Positions 58,216 through 64,000 of a DNA stretch of 64,000 bases are shown in pieces. A program made the translations under genes and the position numbers. The DNA lies in the NCBI GenBank assembly GCA_016702605.1, contig JADJDQ010000021.1:372001-436000 (forward strand), read 5' to 3'. Numbering within the stretch: position 1 is the stretch's first letter; each line of letters opens with the position of its first letter. The DNA comes from Candidatus Intricatilinea gracilis. GTDB taxonomy: Bacteria; Pseudomonadota; Gammaproteobacteria; Burkholderiales; Burkholderiaceae_C. Under the pieces are notes generated by a model. It was not told where the DNA came from and searched no databases. It saw only the letters and a list, made by a program, of their open reading frames with translations.

Positions 58216-59199
58216 TCAGGGTGCGTTGGACTTGACGGCCGCGTCGATCACGTCCTTGCCGATCTCGCCCTCGAACTTCTTCCAGACCGGCTTCATGGCG
58301 GCGCGCCACAGGGCGATCTCGGCCTTGGTCATCGGCAGCACTGCGGCCTTCTTGTCGTCGATGACCTTCTGGCGGAAGGTGGCTGCCTCGTCGAAGGCCA
58401 CCTTGTTGCCGTACTTGATCGATTCGACCATCGCCTTGTTCAGCCCGTCGCGGATGTCTGCCGGAAGCGCAGCCCACCAGCCGGCATTGGTGATGACCAT
58501 GTAGTCGAGCACGCCGTGGTCGGACTCCATGATGTACTTCTGCACCTCGTGAAACTTCTTGGTGTAGGTGTTGGACCACGGGTTCTCGGTGCCGTCGACC
58601 ACACCGGTCTGCAGCGCCTGGTAGACCTCGGCGAAGGCCAGCTTCTGCGGGTTGGCTCCCACGGCCTTGAACTGCGTCTCGAGCACGTCCGAGCTCTGGA
58701 TGCGGAACTTCAGCCCTTTGGCGTCGTCAGGTGTGCGCAGCGGCTTGTTGGCCGACAACTGCTTCATGCCGTTGTGCAGATAGCCCAGGCCCTTGATGCC
58801 CTTCTTGGTCATCGAGTTGAGCAAGTCTTGTCCGACGGCTCCATCCTGAAAGCGGTCCACTGTTTGGATGTTGTCGAACAGGAAAGGCAGGTCGAAGACC
58901 TGCAACTTGGGCGTGTACTTGGCGAACTTGGCCAGCGAGGGCGCAATGATCTGCACATCACCCAGCAACAGCGCCTCCATCTCCTTGCCGTCGCCAAACA
59001 ACTGGCTGTTCGGGAATACCTGAACCTCGACTTTGCCGGGGAGCATCTTCTCGGCCAGTTCCTTGAATTTCAAGGCAGCCTGTCCCTTGGGGGTGGAGTC
59101 GGCCACGACGTGGCTGTACTTGACGACGAGGGGGGCGGCGAAGGCCGTGGCATGAGTGAAAACGAGCACGGCCGAAGCCGCCAACAATCGAAGGTACAT
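58216..59199 (-). CDS. dctP: TRAP transporter substrate-binding protein (DctP)
   Basis: 327 residues. Signal peptide MYLRLLAASAVLVFTHATAFA, then the DctP fold: VVKYSHVVADSTPKGQAALKFKELAEK, VEVQVFPNSQLFGDGKEMEALLLGDVQI, GLKFRIQSSDVLETQFKAVGANPQKLAFAEVYQALQTGVVDGTENPW. The Arg in KFRIQ and the N in TENPW contact the substrate carboxylate. It is periplasmic. Similar to C4-dicarboxylate binders, but related acids are possible. Confidence 0.94.
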   Translation of the reverse strand: MYLRLLAASAVLVFTHATAFAAPLVVKYSHVVADSTPKGQAALKFKELAEKMLPGKVEVQVFPNSQLFGDGKEMEALLLGDVQIIAPSLAKFAKYTPKLQVFDLPFLFDNIQTVDRFQDGAVGQDLLNSMTKKGIKGLGYLHNGMKQLSANKPLRTPDDAKGLKFRIQSSDVLETQFKAVGANPQKLAFAEVYQALQTGVVDGTENPWSNTYTKKFHEVQKYIMESDHGVLDYMVITNAGWWAALPADIRDGLNKAMVESIKYGNKVAFDEAATFRQKVIDDKKAAVLPMTKAEIALWRAAMKPVWKKFEGEIGKDVIDAAVKSNAP

Positions 59200-59370
59200 G
59201 AAGGTCTCCTGCTGTCCAGAGGCGTTTGGGTTCGATAGGCGAGAAATTCTTATTCATCGAACCCCTGGGCGCAATGTGGAAACTACGCGTCTCGGTCGGT
59301 GTCAGGGCGTCATCGAACGAGGCACGGCTGGGCGTGTCTCGACATGCCAGGAATCCTGTGCGACGGTTGG

Positions 59371-62300
59371 CTAGAACGCCCGGCCCAGCGACAGATAGGC
59401 CTGGGTACCTGCAGGTTCATCCAGGCCCCGTGCCACACCCAGGCGCAGTTGCAGGCCCAGGGTGTAGAGCAGCTTCACCTCGCCGATGAGTTCGGCGCCC
59501 ACACCCTTGTAGTAGCTGGCGGGTTTGTTGCCGGTGTCCCAGGCGCCGCCGATGTCGGTGAACAGGTTGAGCGACAGGCGGTTGATGCCCACGGGTGGCA
59601 CCATGGTGTGGCGATCCAGGTCAGCCAGCGGCATGCGCCATTCGATGGTGCTGGCGCGGGCATTGGCGCCTTGTAGTGCGGCCTCGTTGCCCTCGTAGCC
59701 GCGCAGGGCGATGTCGCGGCGGTTGAGCATCAGGCCGAGTTGCAGTTGCGGGTCGGTGGCGCCGCCGAGCTGGAAACGTTCGGTGCGGCCGTGCGCGCGC
59801 ACCTCGGTGTGGCGCAGTGCGAGTACGCCGCTGCCGATGCCAAGGTAGCCGCGCAGGTCCAGGCGCAGCACATTGCCGTCCAGATCGGTGCTGCCGCTGC
59901 GGGCGAAGGGCTTGTAGGTCTCGAACAGCAAGGTGCTGTGCTGGCCGCGGTTGGCGCCTTCGCTGCGCCAGTTGGCACCGCGGGTATCGATGTCGAGCAA
60001 GGCGGCGGCGATCTTCTCGTCGCGCAGGCGTCTGGTGCCCGCTGGTGCGGTAAGGGTGTCGACCAGTTGCACACGTTCGACCCGGTCGAGCGCAGCGCCC
60101 AGGCCGAAGGCGATGCGCCGATCCAGCTTGACCCAGGGCAGCAGGCCCAGCCACTGCACCTGGGTGCCGCGGTCGTAGGCGGTGGTGGTTTCCTTGCCCT
60201 TGTCGCCCACCCAGGCACGTGGTGTGACGGTGCGGGTCAGCGCCAGCAGCTGCGAGTTGTTCCACAGGTATTCGAGGCTGCCCAACGCCTCGCCCTGGCT
60301 GGTCTCCCAGGCCAGGGTGGCAGCGTAATGGTGCACGGCCAGGGCATCCGATCCGAAGGTGCTGGCGCCGTAGTAACTCAGGCCGCGGTCGTTGGTGGCC
60401 ACCACCGGAAGCCACGAACGGGGCGCCAGGCTGCGTAGCGCCCAGTAGGTGCTCGCCGGCCCGAGGCTGTTGCTGCCGGCGGGGCTCGCTGCTGGCGCAT
60501 TCGTCGTCGTGGTGCCAACTTGCCGTGTTGTGCTGGCCTGATCGGCAAACAAGGTGGCCGCAGCCGCTGAGTCGGCGCTGCTGGGCACCCAGGCGGTCTG
60601 CAACACACGGGTGGACGTCAACTTGCGCAGTTCGATGCCACCCGGCGCCAGCACGGCCAGTGTGAGGCTGCCGTCGGCGCTGCTGCCGGCCTGGGCCTGC
60701 ACAGCGCTGTAGCTGTGGGTGAGACGCTGCAGCTGAGCGCTGGCTGCAGCGGCCGCGCCGCTGGCGCCGGGCACCAGGCGCCAGACGTTGTGGACACCGT
60801 CGCGCGCGGCGATGAACTCGAGCCCCGCGGCGGTGTGGCGCAGGCTGTGCACCGGTGCATCGAGCCGCGCGATCAGGCGCGGGGCTGCCGCGCTGCTGCC
60901 AGGCGCTGCACCCAGGTCGAACTGCATCAGGCGCCAGTCACCCGCGGCCCGAGCCACGACGGTGACCATCAAGCCATCGGGTGATGCGGCCAGGTCGATC
61001 AGGTCGACGTCGGCCGACGGGGTGTAGATCGTGCGTTGCTGCTTGCCACTGGCGTCGAGCAGGATCAGCCGGGTGCGCCCGGCGTCCTGCTGCAGGGCAG
61101 CGATCTGGTTGCCGGCACTCACGCCGCGGCGCAGGCGCTGGCACGAGGTGAGCTGGTGCAGCGAGCCGTCGGCGTCCAGGCGGAACAGGTCGTAGACCAG
61201 GTCATACGAGTTGCACAGGTCGGGCTGGGCGACGATGACCTGGCCGCTGGCCGAGGCATCGACGCGGGCATAGGGGCGCAGGCGAGTCAGCACCTGCTGG
61301 CGGCCGTCGGACTCGATACGGATCAGCCGGTTGGGGCCCAGGCCGTCGTCGACCACCGCCAGCACGGCGCCGCCGGGCAGGCTGGCCAGGCCACCCACGT
61401 CGAGCAGCGGGCCGGGGCGCACGGCGCGGATGTCGATGCGGCTGCCGGCAACTTCGGCTTGTGTGGTGAGTGTTGCGCTGCGTTGGTCGACCTGGCGGGT
61501 CAGGTCGGCGAGGAACTCGAGCCACAACTCGTCCATCGTCTTGCCGGTGAGCTCGCGCGGAAGGGAGTGGAAGCGCGGCACGATGTTGCCGCTGTAGCGC
61601 TCGACGAGTTGCTGCGGCGCCGTCACGCCGTAACGACGTTGCATGAAGTCGAAGAAGTAGCTGCCGTACAGGTAGTTCTTGGACAGCGGCAGGGCGCGGC
61701 CATCGGCATTGATCTCCCTGAGCGACAGGAAGCCACGTTCACGTTCGGTGCGCAGCCAGGCCTCGAACAAGGGCCCGTGCAATCGGCCCTTGCCGGTGGC
61801 GGCGTCCCCTTCATGCAGCACGGCCAGGCCTTCCATCATCCACAGCGGTTCGAACAGGTTGGGAAAGAACCAGGGCACCCGCCCGAAGATCATCTGCAGC
61901 ACCTTGGGTGCACCGCGCACCTTGTCCAGGTGCACGATGTGCACGAACTCGTGGGTGATGAGCAGCTCGAGCCAGGCGCTGTTGTCCAGCAGTTCACCAC
62001 TGTCGGGCGGCGCCAGGTACAGCGTCATGGCGTTGTAGGGCAGGGGTGTCGAGTGGCCGTTGGACAGGTCGAACTCGCTGCTCACCACCACCTCGGTACG
62101 GCCCCGTGGCTCCCATTGCAGCGAGCTGGTGATGCGCGGGTAGACCTTCTCGGCGATGCGAGCCACGGCCTCGGCCTGGGTGCGTTCCTCGGCACGGTAG
62201 TGCACCCGAAAGTGCGGCGTCTCGGCGCTGCGCCAGCTGGCGAACGGGTCGGCGCCTTGGGCATGTGCACCGCCGGGTGCGAGCAGCAAGGTCAGCAGCA

Positions 62301-62439
62301 CCAGGACGCTCACCATCGCCAGTGCGTTCGACATGTTCAGCACGTTGCGCCAGGCACGCACCAGGTGCTGCCCTGGTCGGCCGCGCCAGCTGGCAAGTGC
62401 CGGGTCGACAACGGCGCGGTGGCAGGTGCTTGCTCTCAT
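59371..62439 (-). CDS. Protease-like / beta-propeller / outer-membrane beta-barrel protein
   Basis: 1022 residues from the ATG at 62439 (GAGGGAC upstream). The signal peptide ends at GGAHAQG near 64. A gluzincin-like domain holds LLITHEFVHIVHLDK near 160 and WMMEGLAVLHEG, giving HExxH and the third Glu. A TolB-type propeller at about 400-650 (GLASLPGGAVLAVVDDGLGPNRLIRIESDG) follows. The C-terminal 300 residues resemble an Omp85/D15-like barrel (RFQLGGATDPQLQLGLMLN, ALRGYEGNEAALQG, LSLNLFTDIGGAWD) ending in Phe (LSLGRAF), a barrel-assembly signal. It likely sits in the outer membrane with the protease inside the periplasm. No family name is offered. Confidence 0.82.
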   Translation of the reverse strand: MRASTCHRAVVDPALASWRGRPGQHLVRAWRNVLNMSNALAMVSVLVLLTLLLAPGGAHAQGADPFASWRSAETPHFRVHYRAEERTQAEAVARIAEKVYPRITSSLQWEPRGRTEVVVSSEFDLSNGHSTPLPYNAMTLYLAPPDSGELLDNSAWLELLITHEFVHIVHLDKVRGAPKVLQMIFGRVPWFFPNLFEPLWMMEGLAVLHEGDAATGKGRLHGPLFEAWLRTERERGFLSLREINADGRALPLSKNYLYGSYFFDFMQRRYGVTAPQQLVERYSGNIVPRFHSLPRELTGKTMDELWLEFLADLTRQVDQRSATLTTQAEVAGSRIDIRAVRPGPLLDVGGLASLPGGAVLAVVDDGLGPNRLIRIESDGRQQVLTRLRPYARVDASASGQVIVAQPDLCNSYDLVYDLFRLDADGSLHQLTSCQRLRRGVSAGNQIAALQQDAGRTRLILLDASGKQQRTIYTPSADVDLIDLAASPDGLMVTVVARAAGDWRLMQFDLGAAPGSSAAAPRLIARLDAPVHSLRHTAAGLEFIAARDGVHNVWRLVPGASGAAAAASAQLQRLTHSYSAVQAQAGSSADGSLTLAVLAPGGIELRKLTSTRVLQTAWVPSSADSAAAATLFADQASTTRQVGTTTTNAPAASPAGSNSLGPASTYWALRSLAPRSWLPVVATNDRGLSYYGASTFGSDALAVHHYAATLAWETSQGEALGSLEYLWNNSQLLALTRTVTPRAWVGDKGKETTTAYDRGTQVQWLGLLPWVKLDRRIAFGLGAALDRVERVQLVDTLTAPAGTRRLRDEKIAAALLDIDTRGANWRSEGANRGQHSTLLFETYKPFARSGSTDLDGNVLRLDLRGYLGIGSGVLALRHTEVRAHGRTERFQLGGATDPQLQLGLMLNRRDIALRGYEGNEAALQGANARASTIEWRMPLADLDRHTMVPPVGINRLSLNLFTDIGGAWDTGNKPASYYKGVGAELIGEVKLLYTLGLQLRLGVARGLDEPAGTQAYLSLGRAF

Positions 62440-62543
62440 GAGTCCCTCGAGGATGTGGTGGGCCCGCGGCCCTGTCTGTGCCGGGTCGCGGCTGGTGGCC
62501 ACAAGCGTACACGCAAGGTGTTTCGGGCTCGTCACGCGGCGCG

Positions 62544-63512
62544 TCAATGCGGCTCGGGTTCGGGCACGCGGCGCCACTGCGCCAGCAGCATGGCGGCCAG
62601 CATCAAGGCGCCGCCCAGCATGCCGCGCCCGCCCAGCTGTTCACCCAGGATCCAGGCGCCACACAGCGCGGAAAACAGGCCTTCGCTGCTGTAGATGATG
62701 GCGGCGTGGGAGGCCTTGGCCGTCTTTTGCGCCACCACCTGCAGCGTGTACGCCACACCCACCGACAAGGCGCCGCCGTAGATGATGGCCGGCGAGGCGC
62801 GCCACAGGCCGTCCAGCGTGATCGGCTCCTGCCACCAGGCGACCGCCAGCGACAACACGGCACACACCAGGTATTGCACGATGGCCAGCCGCAGCGGGTC
62901 GTGGCGGCGCGCCAGCACCCCCACCAGCACCACGTGCAGCGCCCAGATCACCGCACTGACGAGCTGCAGCCAGTCGCCCGGCGCTACGGCGAAGTCGGAC
63001 TTGACGCTGAGCAAGTACAGACCGACAGCCGCCAGCGCCACGGCTGCCCACAAACTCGTCTGCATGCGCTGGCCCATGCCCAGCAGCATGAAGGGCACGA
63101 TCACCACATACAGCCCGGTGATGAAGCCGGCATTACTCACCGTGGTGCCCAGCAAGCCCACCTGTTGTGCATTGACACCGGCAAACAGCACCAGCCCCAG
63201 GCCGAGCCCGGCCAGCCACAGGCTCACACCACCCGCGCTGTGGAGGGTGGCGGGGCGCGGCTGGCCCAGCCAGGCGGGCCGCCTGGACCACAGCGGCAAC
63301 ACCAGCAGGGCACCCAGCAAGAACCTCGCGCCGGTGTACATGAAGGGGCCCACACCATCCATGCCCAGCTGCTGGGCAACGAAGGTCGAGCCCCAGATCA
63401 TGGCGGCGGCCAGCATCAGCAGATCGGTGAGCCAGGCCGGCCGTGAGCGGGCGGCGGATGACACTGGCGCGAGAATGTCGCCGGCTTGGGCGGGCTGCGA
63501 GCTGATGGTCAA
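62544..63512 (-). CDS. EamA-type drug/metabolite exporter
   Basis: About 322 residues with ten spans in two EamA repeats (LMLAAAMIWGSTFVAQQLGMDGVGPFMYTGARFLLG; LVSAVIWALHVVLVGVLARRHDPLRLA). The frame is open far upstream, but the start is placed at TTG 63512, ahead of TISSQPAQAGD, with GGAG upstream. No ATG is suitably placed. Substrate is unknown; family members export amino acids and metabolites. Divergent from the amino-acid-type binding protein. Confidence 0.85.
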   Translation of the reverse strand: MTISSQPAQAGDILAPVSSAARSRPAWLTDLLMLAAAMIWGSTFVAQQLGMDGVGPFMYTGARFLLGALLVLPLWSRRPAWLGQPRPATLHSAGGVSLWLAGLGLGLVLFAGVNAQQVGLLGTTVSNAGFITGLYVVIVPFMLLGMGQRMQTSLWAAVALAAVGLYLLSVKSDFAVAPGDWLQLVSAVIWALHVVLVGVLARRHDPLRLAIVQYLVCAVLSLAVAWWQEPITLDGLWRASPAIIYGGALSVGVAYTLQVVAQKTAKASHAAIIYSSEGLFSALCGAWILGEQLGGRGMLGGALMLAAMLLAQWRRVPEPEPH

Positions 63513-63638
63513 GCGGGGAACTCCGGGGGTGTAGTTGCCCGCAGCCGCGGGCAAAGCAGCCGAAGATAGCGCACCTCTGCGCATGCCACCGGCACGCTTC
63601 CTGCGAGCCGTCTCACGAACAACGAAGGAGTTCCCTAC

Positions 63639-64000
63639 ATGAAATTGCTCGACACCTGCTCTGCCTGGCTTGCCGCCGCGGTCGCCGTCACCCTCGTCAC
63701 CGCCGGCGTGGCCCAGGCCCGTCCGATCGAAGCGATCAAGAAGGACGGCAAGATCATCATTGCCACCGAAGGCCAGTTCGCGCCGTTCAACTTCTTCGAG
63801 GGCGCCAAACTCACCGGCTTCGAAGTCGAGGTGGCCGAAGCCGTGGCCGCCAAGATGGGCCTGAAGGTCGAGTGGAAGTCGCTCAGCTTCGACGCCTTGC
63901 TCACCGGCCTGCAACAAGACCGCTGGGACATGGTGATCGCGTCACACGGCATCACCGAAGAACGCGCCAAGGCCGTCACCTTCACCGAGCCGCACTACTG
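63639..64000 (+). CDS. ABC transporter substrate-binding protein, polar amino acid type (cut by window end)
   Basis: 120 residues visible from MKLLDTCSAWLAAAVAVTLVTAGVAQA (signal peptide), with GAAGGAG ahead. The SBP family 3 start KKDGKIIIATEGQFAPFNFFEGAKLTGFEVEVAEAVAAKMGLKVEW and FDALLTGLQQDRWDMVIASHGITEERAKAVTFTEPHY is clear. Periplasmic. Permease and ATPase genes would be expected beyond the window. Confidence 0.92.
   Translation, partial: MKLLDTCSAWLAAAVAVTLVTAGVAQARPIEAIKKDGKIIIATEGQFAPFNFFEGAKLTGFEVEVAEAVAAKMGLKVEWKSLSFDALLTGLQQDRWDMVIASHGITEERAKAVTFTEPHY

Overview
The window is GC-rich, densely packed double-stranded bacterial chromosome that reads like a betaproteobacterium of the order Burkholderiales. 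The evidence is the gene content (methylmalonyl-CoA propionate pathway, TRAP transporters, ssrS next to zapA, AcuI, DUF2167) and the protein sequences. The Leptothrix/Sphaerotilus/Rubrivivax neighbourhood is plausible, but this is inference. Both ends cut genes: the glgB 3' end on the left and an ABC substrate-binding protein on the right.

1-5.1 kb holds glycogen/maltodextrin genes (glgB tail and a malQ broken by four single-base indels), sucCD and a GntR/FCD regulator. 5.1-14.3 kb is a propionyl-CoA to succinyl-CoA operon: mutase, an unusual GNAT-NTF2 fusion, the MeaB chaperone, propionyl-CoA carboxylase beta and alpha, and an epimerase-like VOC protein. It feeds sucCD next door, and a propionate-CoA ligase (prpE) lies at 25.8 kb. 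A toxin-antitoxin pair sits between pccA and the VOC gene, and a second pair follows it.

15.2-21.7 kb is the most interesting part. It is a TIR protein, a MoxR-like AAA ATPase, a 1030-residue protein ending in an FGE/C-type-lectin fold, and a second FGE-fold protein, the last three translationally coupled. The two FGE domains carry matched 71-bp segments that differ almost only at first and second codon positions. That is the mark of targets of a diversity-generating retroelement, although no reverse transcriptase or template repeat is visible in the window. This looks like a diversified, NTP-dependent conflict/immunity system.

21.8-34 kb holds an ECF sigma/signal-peptidase/beta-lactamase-fold lipoprotein cluster and prpE. 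A lower-GC orphan gene follows, inside a perfect 104-bp duplication of the prpE 3' end. Then come a TIR-transmembrane-PASTA(x3)-SH3 receptor-like protein, a cupin and a DUF2167 protein.

34-64 kb is mainly housekeeping: acuI, a rubrerythrin/CCG-FeS/DUF3501 operon, a degenerate GGDEF protein, ybiB, TSUP, EVE, 6S RNA, zapA with a ZapB-like partner, nth, fbp, pepN, a HAD phosphatase, prfB with its programmed frameshift, a hydrolase, a GNAT, a 2OG dioxygenase with an apparent frameshift, an M48 protease, an acyl-CoA ligase, a TRAP transporter whose dctQ carries an early amber codon, a large protease-propeller-barrel outer-membrane protein, an EamA exporter and the ABC fragment. I found no rRNA, tRNA, CRISPR array, transposase or integrase.
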